Assembly: GCA_000163695.1 (NCBI GenBank)
Contig: GG774889.1
Span: 380,243 to 444,242, forward strand
From: Bacteroidetes oral taxon 274 str. F0058
GTDB taxonomy: Bacteria > Bacteroidota > Bacteroidia > Bacteroidales > Paludibacteraceae
Reading direction: 5' to 3'
Length of the DNA stretch: 64,000 nt
The notes under the pieces are model-generated. The model saw nothing but the letters and a program-made list of their open reading frames with translations. It was not told the origin of the DNA and did no database searches. Below, in pieces: positions 25,908 to 33,445 of the stretch (the first letter of the stretch is position 1; the number at the start of each line of letters is the position of its first letter). The translations under genes and the position numbers were made by a program.

Positions 25908-26807
25908 TTACCTGTTTCCCGAAGCGTATTCGCCCATATTAATGTCTATGACTTCTCTTATCGGCTGTATGAGAGAATCTTCATATTGAAGTTTCCATTT
26001 TATATCTGAATTCATATTGCCGTCCGTAATGCCTGCTATTGTATTTCCGTCTTCTATCGGATTATCATTATCATAAATGTAGGATAAAACATTATATGCA
26101 TGGTTTACAACATCATTCGGGTTTAAGTCGTGAAAATGATATTGAACATCAGGTAGAAACAAGGTGCTCATACCGAGTGAATCGACCAGCATATCGTTTG
26201 TTCCTTGAATATTAAAAAAACGGATATTGACTGCATAATGGAGGAAGCGCATTTCTTTGGGCAATGTACAGTTTAGAATATCTTCTCTGGTCAGCATTTT
26301 TTTAGATGTTTCAAAAACTACTGCCTTACAAGCCGGATATATGTTTACTAATGCTTCAACATAATTTACCAGCATCTCCGCTCTTTCTTTATAATCTAAA
26401 CCGGCAGCCAACATATCCGTTGCCATTACTTGATATTTACAAGTTTCCAGAATTTCGCTGCCGTTCGGGCAATTCCATAATTGTGTTGCTGAAACATCAT
26501 CCATAATCGGTTTTTCAATCTCAGAACAGTTCATAATAATGAGCTGCGGAGGCACATTTAGTTTTTCCTTTTCATAGTGCACGGAATATTTTTGGGGAGC
26601 AAAACCTGCCATATTACCGTCATAACAAAAGCAATCCGTTTCGCCTAAATGTTCACACATAATTTTATGTATATGCTCTTTTTCGGGCATTTCACATTTT
26701 TCTTCCATAAGTAGATGAATCATAAAAACCATACCCGGATGGTCGGCAGTTTGACTCATATCCTGTTTTAGAATCTTGTCATCTCCATTTGATTTTTTTT
26801 CTTTCAT
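25908..26807 (-). CDS. DUF4261-type protein (long form)
   Basis: 299 residues, cytoplasmic. The core reads 'PPQLIIMNCSEIEKPIMDD', 'KYQVMATDMLAAGLDYKERAEMLVNYVEAL', 'YPACKAVVFETSKKMLTREDILNC', 'NIRFFNIQGTNDMLVDSLGMSTLFLPDVQYHF' and 'NPIEDGNTIAGI'. The 'D-S-L-G-M' motif, helix and 'DGxTI' end parallel those of the shorter DUF4261 protein at 28693-29487, so I take them as divergent relatives. The function is unknown; the family is frequent in toxin-immunity neighbourhoods of Firmicutes and spirochaetes. A strong ribosome-binding site GAGAGG lies seven bases before the ATG. Confidence 0.75.
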   Translation of the reverse strand: MKEKKSNGDDKILKQDMSQTADHPGMVFMIHLLMEEKCEMPEKEHIHKIMCEHLGETDCFCYDGNMAGFAPQKYSVHYEKEKLNVPPQLIIMNCSEIEKPIMDDVSATQLWNCPNGSEILETCKYQVMATDMLAAGLDYKERAEMLVNYVEALVNIYPACKAVVFETSKKMLTREDILNCTLPKEMRFLHYAVNIRFFNIQGTNDMLVDSLGMSTLFLPDVQYHFHDLNPNDVVNHAYNVLSYIYDNDNPIEDGNTIAGITDGNMNSDIKWKLQYEDSLIQPIREVIDINMGEYASGNR

Positions 26808-26838
26808 AGTATTACCTCTCTTTTAATCTGAAATTGAT

Positions 26839-27468
26839 TCATATATTTTTTTCCCTCGGTACATTAAATTTATAAGTATCGTCTTCATTATCACATTTTG
26901 TCAAATTATTATTTACGGCATTTTCATTCTTTTTGAACACAAAAGCATAGCCGTAGTTTTTGCTTTCTCTTTCAGTTTTCTCGATTTTTTCCAAGCCGAT
27001 GAGGTCGAATTCATATTTTCCTTTGGGTATATCAAAACCTAAACGGTAATTATACGGCTCCATAATTTCTTTCGGACCGGTTTTAATATATTCCGTGTGC
27101 TCTGTAATATTTTTTTTAATGTTTTCAAAATCATAGTCCAAATCATCTAAGCAGGAAAAACATATCTTATTTAAATCGCTTACTTCAAGATAAAATTTTT
27201 CAAATCTGCATACTTCTTTAAATCCTTCAGGTATGACAGCTTCTTCATTTATAGAAGCGAATATATGATATTCAAAAGAATTGATTCGATAAAATGGGAC
27301 AAGCTTGCCTTTTTCTACAAGCTTCAGAAAAAGTTCAAAGTTCTTTTGCAGATAGCTTAAAAGCTTTTTTGCCCTGCATTTTTTTGAAGCAAGATATCCC
27401 GTAAGCAAATCAATAGGTATAATAGCCATTCCGTAACCGTCTGTTGTTAATTCTCCGATATAGTGCAT
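26839..27468 (-). CDS. unrecognised island protein (209 residues)
   Basis: The start at 27468 is chosen because GGAGGAG then sits seven bases upstream; the ATG at 27474 would touch it. The protein has 'YIGELTTDGYGMAIIPIDLLTGYL', a helical segment rich in Leu and Lys, a central beta part 'CRFEKFYLEVSDLNKI', and 'RLGFDIPKGKYEFDLIGLEKI' before a hydrophilic tail. No signal peptide or catalytic motif is seen. I do not recognise the family. Neighbours on both sides belong to immunity-type families and the 14-bp spacing to the upstream gene implies one transcript. Confidence 0.75.
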   Translation of the reverse strand: MHYIGELTTDGYGMAIIPIDLLTGYLASKKCRAKKLLSYLQKNFELFLKLVEKGKLVPFYRINSFEYHIFASINEEAVIPEGFKEVCRFEKFYLEVSDLNKICFSCLDDLDYDFENIKKNITEHTEYIKTGPKEIMEPYNYRLGFDIPKGKYEFDLIGLEKIEKTERESKNYGYAFVFKKNENAVNNNLTKCDNEDDTYKFNVPREKNI

Positions 27469-27482
27469 TATCATCTCCTCCG

Positions 27483-28022
27483 TTATTTCTTTTCTTCGAT
27501 AAAATCAATTACATCCGACCAACCGTCATCTTTTGCATCATAAGCCCAGCGTTTATCTGTCAATGATTCAAGGTCATCAATGCTTTTATGCAAAGCCTCG
27601 GACATTTCTTTTCTTTTGCCTGCGGGAATCGAATTTAAATATGTATCGGTTATTTTGAATCTGACATTTTGAAGAAAATTGACCGTATCTACATAGGTAC
27701 TTGAATATTCAAAAACCGTATTTTCAGGGAAACATTTTATCACGTTTTCAAAGGCTGCTTTCATATCGGATAATTTTAATGCTGCCAATGTGCCGGGAAC
27801 ATACCGGATAAGCTGCGGATAATTACAGATAAATTCCCACCAACCATCCCCCTTCCAGTTTCCTATGATGTTAACGGCAATATGAAAAAGAAATAAGTCT
27901 TCATCGGTTTGATTTTTAATTTCTTCTATTTCCCCGATTTCCCATAGTTTATCCGACACTTCCGCAAAGAAGCTTTCATTAAAATTTTTTTGATTTTTAA
28001 TCAATTCTTTCAGTGTAAGCAT
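27483..28022 (-). CDS. DUF4375 / DMP19-like protein
   Basis: 179 residues from the ATG at 28022, which has AGGAG nine bases upstream. A start at 28058 would overlap the preceding gene and is rejected. The central part 'GDGWWEFICNYPQLIRYVPGTLAALKLSDMKAAFENVIKCFPEN' resembles the DUF4375 domain of the Neisseria DNA-mimic protein DMP19, a family also found among toxin-immunity proteins. The protein is acidic at its ends. It starts one base after the stop of the Imm26-like gene, so the two are translationally coupled. Confidence 0.7.
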   Translation of the reverse strand: MLTLKELIKNQKNFNESFFAEVSDKLWEIGEIEEIKNQTDEDLFLFHIAVNIIGNWKGDGWWEFICNYPQLIRYVPGTLAALKLSDMKAAFENVIKCFPENTVFEYSSTYVDTVNFLQNVRFKITDTYLNSIPAGKRKEMSEALHKSIDDLESLTDKRWAYDAKDDGWSDVIDFIEEKK

Positions 28023-28023
28023 T

Positions 28024-28593
28024 TTATTTCTCCTGTTTCTGGTACTTCGAAACATCAAATCCTAGTCTCTTTAAATTGTTCATTTGTTTTTGTTGATGTT
28101 CTGGCGTGCCGGTGCCGATTAGAACGTCGCTGTAAATTTCACTTGCGGGCCAATCATCGTAATAATTATTTAGGAACTGAGGGATTTTTTCATACATAGG
28201 TTGAATGATTGAAATAAAGCCCTGTTTAAGGCATTGAATATATATTTTTTCATCAAGTATTTCAGTATGGCCATATTTGTCAAATGAATTTCGGCGGTTG
28301 AGGGCTCCTTCAATGTCCCAAGGTGTAAATACAACTAAATGCAGAGGATGGCTCCAGCGTTCAATATCCGTTTTATCGGGCGAAGGAAAAAGCTTTTTCC
28401 AAAAGCCTCGTTTTACTGCATAGCTGCCGGTAGAAATATACAGTCGGTACGGTGTATTTTCAAACGCTTCTTCTGATACTTCGCCGGAAAGGGGGGCGAA
28501 TACTCCGTATAAATCGCAATTTAAAAGGCGGGCATAATAGGATTTTTCGCCTGCATCTATTTCGTAAATTGCGCCAAGTTCGTATCGTGCCAT
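28024..28593 (-). CDS. Imm26-like immunity protein
   Basis: 189 residues. The start at 28593 has AGAAGA nine bases upstream; an upstream ATG at 28665 would extend into unrelated sequence. The opening 'YELGAIYEIDAGEKSYYARLLNCDLYGVFAPLSGE', then 'YRLYISTGSYAVKRGFWKKLF' and 'WSHPLHLVVFTP', follow the Imm26 layout (small beta-rich domain with 'GDI.....YARIL' and 'W..IG'). The match is judged by eye and moderate. The gene is coupled to the DUF4375 gene downstream. Confidence 0.65.
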   Translation of the reverse strand: MARYELGAIYEIDAGEKSYYARLLNCDLYGVFAPLSGEVSEEAFENTPYRLYISTGSYAVKRGFWKKLFPSPDKTDIERWSHPLHLVVFTPWDIEGALNRRNSFDKYGHTEILDEKIYIQCLKQGFISIIQPMYEKIPQFLNNYYDDWPASEIYSDVLIGTGTPEHQQKQMNNLKRLGFDVSKYQKQEK

Positions 28594-28692
28594 TTTATGT
28601 CTTCTTTTAAAGTATTTGTTTCTTTTGCCTGTTACATAGTTTATATACCGGTAATTCGCTGTCATTCCCTTAGTCAGCTTCTTCGATACAAT

Positions 28693-29487
28693 TTATAATT
28701 CTAATTTCAACGAGTTGCCGTCCAAATAAACTGCTTTCGACTCTGTGATTTTGATTTTCTGTTCTTCGGTAAATCCTATGGTTTCTCCGTCTTGCAGTGT
28801 TACATCCTGCTGTAGGACATAGTCAAGGACAGGCAGTAGAAAATCGTATAGTTCGCTGCCCTTCATTTTTGCATCTATTATTTCTATCTCAGATTTGCCG
28901 AACTCTTTCATTCCATAAGTATAAACGCTGCTTTTCTCATCGCTGTTGATAATACCTATATACACCCAAAGCTGAATTGGCAGCATATCATCCAACAAGA
29001 GATCTGCAAAATCTATATAAAGATTCTTTGGAAGCAGCAGCGTCGAGGCGCCTTGATATATCCCTATTGCAGTTTCACAAGTCCTCAGAATAGAAGCATT
29101 CACTTTGGACAGTAGAGAGTATCTCTCGACTGCCGGTGTATTGCTGCCCAAAAGCGATACGATTGCATGTTGGGTATGCTCTTGTATCTCTTTTTCGGCA
29201 TCTTTCCAAAGGTAAGAATAGTTGTATATGGATTCGAATTCCGCAGCAGGTATCGGTGCAGGTATCAATGCAAGAGCCACAAGTTCCTCGTCGATTTTAA
29301 ATGTGGCGGTATTATCATCTCCCTCTATCTCATCGACCTTAAGTCCCCAATATGATTTTAAATCCTGTATAACCTTATCCAGAGAATACCCTCTATCACC
29401 TTTGAACATCGGCATAGACAGGATAAGTTGTCCTTTGTTTTCTGTTTTTTCGTTTTTCTTGCCAAATATGTTATTTAGAATTCCCAT
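28693..29487 (-). CDS. DUF4261 domain protein
   Basis: 264 residues. The characteristic order of DUF4261 is visible: 'ALALIPAPIPAAEFE', 'HTQHAIVSLLG', 'LRTCETAIGIYQGASTLLLP', 'LPIQLWVYIGI', 'SSVYTYGMKEFGKSEIEI' and 'LQDGETIGF'. The opening 'MGILNNIFGKK' is common to the family. Function is unknown; the family recurs in immunity arrays. GGAGGG lies seven bases before the ATG. About 100 bp separate it from the 28024-28593 gene. Confidence 0.85.
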   Translation of the reverse strand: MGILNNIFGKKNEKTENKGQLILSMPMFKGDRGYSLDKVIQDLKSYWGLKVDEIEGDDNTATFKIDEELVALALIPAPIPAAEFESIYNYSYLWKDAEKEIQEHTQHAIVSLLGSNTPAVERYSLLSKVNASILRTCETAIGIYQGASTLLLPKNLYIDFADLLLDDMLPIQLWVYIGIINSDEKSSVYTYGMKEFGKSEIEIIDAKMKGSELYDFLLPVLDYVLQQDVTLQDGETIGFTEEQKIKITESKAVYLDGNSLKLEL

Positions 29488-29583
29488 AATATCACCCTCC
29501 GTTCCTGAGTTATAATATCCATTATTTTGTATAATTACTATATTCTTGTGTTTCTTATTTTTGCTGTATTATAGTCATAATCA

Positions 29584-29907
29584 TCAGCCGTGCCAAGCAT
29601 AATACATTCCTTGAACTGCCGCACGATTGACATTTTCACTATTCATCCAACAATATTTCTTTTCGATCCACTGCTTGCCTTGATGTTGTAACTCTTTATT
29701 CGCTGTTTCGTTTTTGTAATCGTATTTGTCATAAAAATACTGCTCGATGGCGTCTCTCGTTTGTCCGATATAATCGGCAATAGCGGCTTTTTCGTCATCG
29801 GGAATATACGGATAAAGTTCTGCAACAATGTCAATTATCGGCTTGTGGAAATTTTCTCCAAATTCCAGAGATGCACTATAAACCTTATTTAAAATTTCTT
29901 CGTTCAT
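29584..29907 (-). CDS. small helical island protein (107 residues), parent of the truncated copy
   Basis: The start at 29907 has AGGAGG eight bases upstream. The alternative ATG at 29913 would leave only two bases, and longer extensions have no signal. The protein looks largely helical and acidic: 'LEFGENFHKPIIDIVAELYP', 'DDEKAAIADYIGQTRDAIEQYF' and 'NRAAVQGMYYAWHG'. I do not recognise it. Residues ~14-70 are duplicated in the pseudogene at 24224-24395. By context it is a candidate immunity protein. Confidence 0.75.
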   Translation of the reverse strand: MNEEILNKVYSASLEFGENFHKPIIDIVAELYPYIPDDEKAAIADYIGQTRDAIEQYFYDKYDYKNETANKELQHQGKQWIEKKYCWMNSENVNRAAVQGMYYAWHG

Positions 29908-29933
29908 TGTCATTACCTCCTCTCGGGAATCGT

Positions 29934-30947
29934 CTACTCCACCATTCTGCAAAGGGCGATATGGTCTACCTCATCGCTGATAAATACGTGATTATCCCAA
30001 ATATCCATAATCCTGAATTTGGAATATCCCCTTGGGAATGTAATATCGAGAAGCTCCTGGTCAGACAATCTCAACAGTTTTTGGTTTCCTTTCCATTCAT
30101 CGGTCTTGAAAATTGGGGATAGGATCAGATATTCTTTTTGGGCGCTGAATTTTCCCCTCACGCCATGCTTTTGTGCAAGCTTTTCCAATTTTTCCTTTCC
30201 CCATATTTTCCTCTTGTAGATACCGTCTTGGGTGAGTTCGAGATACCAATAATACTTGAATTGTGATAAGCGGCAAGGATTTATCGTATCCGATTCCACG
30301 AAGGCATAAATCGAATTATCTTTTATCATAAGGCTGCCTATCTGGGGATAGGGGTAACTAAAATCCATTTTGTGATGGATACCCTCTGCCCGTCCCAAGG
30401 ATTGCATAAAATTGCTTCGGACTTTTTCATTTGTAAACACAGGGGTGAGCTGCTTCTCCCAGTGAAGCGTATGCGTCTCATTGTCATAGTGTAAGAAGGT
30501 AAAACTATTTGCGGCAAAGACCTCTCCGTCGACACGGCAAATAATCGGATAAACCCCCTTTTCGCCAAGTGTGGAAATCTCCGTGATATTCTCTGCGGCA
30601 CACAGGTTTTCACTTACTACTTCGCACGGCTTCTGCTCGGGAGACGACACACGCCAGACTTTTTTGTCTTCTCCGCTAATAATTAAAATGTCGGAGCCTG
30701 TATCCAACAAAACGGGCTTATTCCAGCTTTTCTTTTGTGTGGGAGACGGAATGAATGACCATTGCCCCGCCTTTATCCAAACGATACCGTAGCTCGTGCC
30801 GTCATCGCTGCTGCCCCAGATAACAAACTCGTCTTTCCCTCGTGCGAAATGATTTTTTGCATTGATGGGAGCATATTGATATGCACCGTTGCTTAGCTCG
30901 AATCCCGTAGTCGTCCACTCTGAAATTTTATCTAATTTTACCTGCAT
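29934..30947 (-). CDS. unrecognised island protein, beta-propeller-like (337 residues)
   Basis: No signal peptide. The sequence is strand-rich with repeated short segments ending in charged turns ('EFVIWGSSDDGTSYGIVWIKAG', 'DILIISGEDKKVWRVSS', 'VFAANSFTFLHYDNETHTLHWEK', 'SLMIKDNSIYAFVESD'), which suggests a beta-propeller of six or seven blades. No known motif is seen. AGGAG stands nine bases before the ATG. It is 26 bp upstream of the 107-residue gene and 24 bp downstream of the 104-residue gene. A binding or toxin-sequestering role is only inferred from context. Confidence 0.72.
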   Translation of the reverse strand: MQVKLDKISEWTTTGFELSNGAYQYAPINAKNHFARGKDEFVIWGSSDDGTSYGIVWIKAGQWSFIPSPTQKKSWNKPVLLDTGSDILIISGEDKKVWRVSSPEQKPCEVVSENLCAAENITEISTLGEKGVYPIICRVDGEVFAANSFTFLHYDNETHTLHWEKQLTPVFTNEKVRSNFMQSLGRAEGIHHKMDFSYPYPQIGSLMIKDNSIYAFVESDTINPCRLSQFKYYWYLELTQDGIYKRKIWGKEKLEKLAQKHGVRGKFSAQKEYLILSPIFKTDEWKGNQKLLRLSDQELLDITFPRGYSKFRIMDIWDNHVFISDEVDHIALCRMVE

Positions 30948-30971
30948 GATTTTCTCTCCTACGATAAAGTT

Positions 30972-31286
30972 CTATCCTTGTCTTCTGTTTGTATTATTGT
31001 AAAATAATTTAGTCCGTTCTTTGGTCAGCAGCCCCTTGTCTGCAAGCTTGTTTACAAAGTTTTCTTCGTATCTTGCAAAATCTTCGGCACAGCCTATGTT
31101 TTCTGCAAGGAGTAAGAGGGCATTATCTATCGTTTCGGATTTCGGATTTCTGCCAAGTTCTACCTCGATATATTCACACAGTCTGTCGAGAGTCTCATAA
31201 TGCTCTTTATCCGCCTTTTCGAAATTACCGCTCCAGTCTATCGAATCAAGCCTTTGTTTTAACTGTAATAAATTAATATTATCCAT
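30972..31286 (-). CDS. small helical island protein (104 residues)
   Basis: Acidic, leucine-rich and probably all-helical: 'LLQLKQRLDSIDWSGNFEKADKEHYETLDRLCEYIEVEL' (two pieces around the GNFE turn), then 'DNALLLLAENIGCAEDFARYEENFVNKL'. No family recognised. The start has AGAGAG nine bases upstream. It lies about 100 bp downstream of the DUF4241 gene. A member of the array of unknown role. Confidence 0.68.
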   Translation of the reverse strand: MDNINLLQLKQRLDSIDWSGNFEKADKEHYETLDRLCEYIEVELGRNPKSETIDNALLLLAENIGCAEDFARYEENFVNKLADKGLLTKERTKLFYNNTNRRQG

Positions 31287-31393
31287 ATTTTTCGCTCTCT
31301 ATACTGCTACCTTATGATCCGAATTTTTTCCAGTCCTTAACCGATTCGATAATCGGTTGGGAAAGTTAGTTAATCAAATATACATCGCTATTT

Positions 31394-32107
31394 TTATCCG
31401 ACGAAAATATATTCGATGACAAGCTCACAGACAGCATCGTTTTTATCGTAGCCGAAATATACCGGATATTTTCCGTCACCGAAACCGCTTTGTATCATGG
31501 GAATGGTCAAGTTCGTTCCTTCTAAGGGATAGTTAATCCAATCACCGCCGTCTCGTTGAAAGCGTGGATTTGCTGCATAGCTCTTTTCGAATTCTTTTGC
31601 AAAATAATCGTCGTATATATTTTTGCCGGGGTTTTCGTTTAGCCAACGGCTTTCAAAATCGCAATAGGCATCTCGTGTTTTTACATCGACAACCGTTGCA
31701 AGTCCTGCATCGACATTAAACCCGAAAAAACTCTCTCCATCGACGTCGTCCAAATCTTCATTGCCTACCAAGGCTTCACGATACACGGCAGCCTTTTCAT
31801 CGGAGAATCTTACCCGCGTTGCAACATATCGGTAATGGTCTTCTTCTATTTCGACAACCAAAGTTTCTAATGGGAAAATTCCTGTAGGTACTTTTTGCAG
31901 ATACGGCTCCTCGTTTCTGTCGAGGTAGACAAGCGGATCACGCACCAGAATATTTCCCGTAGGAAAATTCACGGCTCCCATCGGCAATATAAATAACTTT
32001 TTCCCCTGTACTTCATCTTGAGAAAACAAGTTACCGTAATGCACGGGAGACTCAAGCAGTTCCTTCACTTTTTCATATTTTTCAATCCATTCTTTTGTCG
32101 GCAGCAT
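31394..32107 (-). CDS. DUF4241 domain protein
   Basis: 237 residues from the ATG at 32107, which has GGAGGT seven bases upstream; the upstream ATGs lack this. The DUF4241 pattern is clear: 'LPMGAVNFPTGNILVRDPLVYLD', 'KVPTGIFPLETLVVEIE', 'VATRVRFSDEKAAVYREAL', 'FGFNVDAGLATVVD' and the closing 'QSGFGDGKYPVYFGYDKNDAV'. The function is unknown; the domain is widespread in toxin-immunity neighbourhoods. It is the second gene of the array. Confidence 0.88.
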   Translation of the reverse strand: MLPTKEWIEKYEKVKELLESPVHYGNLFSQDEVQGKKLFILPMGAVNFPTGNILVRDPLVYLDRNEEPYLQKVPTGIFPLETLVVEIEEDHYRYVATRVRFSDEKAAVYREALVGNEDLDDVDGESFFGFNVDAGLATVVDVKTRDAYCDFESRWLNENPGKNIYDDYFAKEFEKSYAANPRFQRDGGDWINYPLEGTNLTIPMIQSGFGDGKYPVYFGYDKNDAVCELVIEYIFVG

Positions 32108-32184
32108 CGTATAGACCTCCATTCTTTGATTCGATAAAAACAATAGTTCATCCGGTATATTTTCCTTAACTTTTGAAAATAAGT

Positions 32185-32772
32185 TTAATCAATTTCTGCA
32201 ATTATCCCATCAACCAATTCCGTAATACTCGGTGCTGCATAAACCACTTTATCAGGATCATGAATATAGCAGATGATCTGACCTTCTTTTCCCGCTGTAT
32301 CCGGATCAAAATCCAACATCAGAAAGCAGCTGTCACAGTATTCGGCAAAGGGAATCCATTTTTTATTAAAGAGATAGGGTTTAATCCTGCTATCCTTCAT
32401 ATTTTCAATATCTTCGTTTGTAAAATAATCCGTAAATTCCGATAAGAGCGCATCTCTGTTTTGAAAATGTTCTTTTGTGTTTGTTACAGCCTGTAAGTTC
32501 ATCAGATTAAACGGCATTTCACTCTCACCAATAACACAAGGCAAAATGCTTAAGTATTTACTTCCGTTTTTGTATCGGTAAAGTTCTTTGAAGTCTTTCG
32601 GCAGGGTTATACCGAATTTCACCTCAAATGCCGATATATCTTCATCGGAAGCCCCCGAAATCTCCTGATAGTCGTCCAGATATTCTTCTTCGACAGGATC
32701 ATCCAAATCCCATTCTTCAAAATGCTCACATATATACTTTTCTATCTGTTTTATCTGATCAATTAGTTGCAT
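32185..32772 (-). CDS. SMI1/KNR4 (SUKH-1) family immunity-type protein
   Basis: 195 residues. 'GASDEDISAFEVKFGITLPKDFKELYRYKNGSKYLSILP' is the SUKH-1 opening, 'PFAEYCDSCFLMLDFDPDTAGKEGQIICYIHDPDKV' the central strands, and 'APSITELVDGI' the closing helix. SUKH proteins are the most common immunity proteins against bacterial nuclease and deaminase toxins. No toxin gene is adjacent. It is the first gene of the twelve-gene array, with GGAG seven bases before its ATG. Confidence 0.9.
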   Translation of the reverse strand: MQLIDQIKQIEKYICEHFEEWDLDDPVEEEYLDDYQEISGASDEDISAFEVKFGITLPKDFKELYRYKNGSKYLSILPCVIGESEMPFNLMNLQAVTNTKEHFQNRDALLSEFTDYFTNEDIENMKDSRIKPYLFNKKWIPFAEYCDSCFLMLDFDPDTAGKEGQIICYIHDPDKVVYAAPSITELVDGIIAEID

Positions 32773-32886
32773 AATTTTCTCCTCTCTTCACCGCTCCGAA
32801 GTTTATTTATATTTAATTAAATTTTTAATTGTAGCCAACCGAAAAGTTATAAAAGCCTCTTATTTATTTGATTCGTGCGGAGGCTG

Positions 32887-33375
32887 TTACGCTTTTACAC
32901 GTTTGCTTTTGCCGCTGAATGTCGATATTTGCAGGCGTATTATCTCCGTTCGGGCAAACGACCGCTCGGCGTATTGCATACCGACCTCCATATCGTTGGG
33001 CGAGTATTTGTGTAGTAGTAGCCGTAGGGCATTCATACGTTCCTCTGCCGATAGACCGATAGTGGCGGTACAGCGTGCCACTACGCTTTCGTATTCGGTG
33101 GTGAATTTCGACGACAGTACATTTGTCTTGCCCACCACACAGAACGATACACGTGGCTCTTGGGCTATACTGCGGAGTTTGTGTCCTACCGGAGCACAGT
33201 GGAGGTAGATATATTCGCCGCCGTCCCAGACGAAACTAATCGGCAGCCCATAGGCTCCGCCTTCGTCGTCGACCATCGACAAAACTCCATATTCACACTT
33301 GGCAAGCAGGTTGCGTGCCGACTCTTCGTCGAGCAGACGGTCTTGCCGTCTTACGTTTTCGTTTGAGTAAGTCAT
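32887..33375 (-). CDS. pyridoxamine 5'-phosphate oxidase-fold flavoprotein, NimA-like
   Basis: 162 residues, a single split-barrel FMN-binding domain. 'VRRQDRLLDEESARNLLAKCEYGVLSMVD', 'YGLPISFVWDGGEYIYLHCAPVGHKLRSI' and 'YESVVARCTATIG' followed by 'LLLHKYSPN' match the NimA/B-like branch. Some members reduce nitroimidazoles; most have unknown substrates, so resistance should not be inferred. Host-type sequence resumes here: no SD and a TAnnTTTG box upstream. Confidence 0.85.
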   Translation of the reverse strand: MTYSNENVRRQDRLLDEESARNLLAKCEYGVLSMVDDEGGAYGLPISFVWDGGEYIYLHCAPVGHKLRSIAQEPRVSFCVVGKTNVLSSKFTTEYESVVARCTATIGLSAEERMNALRLLLHKYSPNDMEVGMQYAERSFARTEIIRLQISTFSGKSKRVKA

Positions 33376-33392
33376 ACTTTCGTTTTTTTTTG

Positions 33393-33400
33393 CAAAGCTA
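33393..33400 (-). promoter_or_regulatory. promoter -7 box (TAGCTTTG) of the NimA-like gene
   Basis: TAGCTTTG on the minus strand, about 18 bp upstream of the start at 33375. Confidence 0.6.
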
Positions 33401-33445
33401 ATAAAAATTGACAGAATATGACTTGTGTCGTCGAAAAAATAAGTG

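Noticed and set aside
27483..28665. Longer starts (28058, 28665) for two island genes
   Set aside because: They overlap neighbours or lack an SD sequence, while the internal ATGs at 28022 and 28593 have one at the right distance.
24190..32870. Possible inverted repeats at the island ends (GTAGCC...AACC...AAAA-like on both sides)
   Set aside because: Similarity is only a few short blocks with different spacing; it is not convincing as transposon ends or attachment sites.
24224..32886. Integrase, transposase or recombinase of the island
   Set aside because: None of the ORFs shows a tyrosine or serine recombinase or DDE motif, so the mode of entry cannot be stated.
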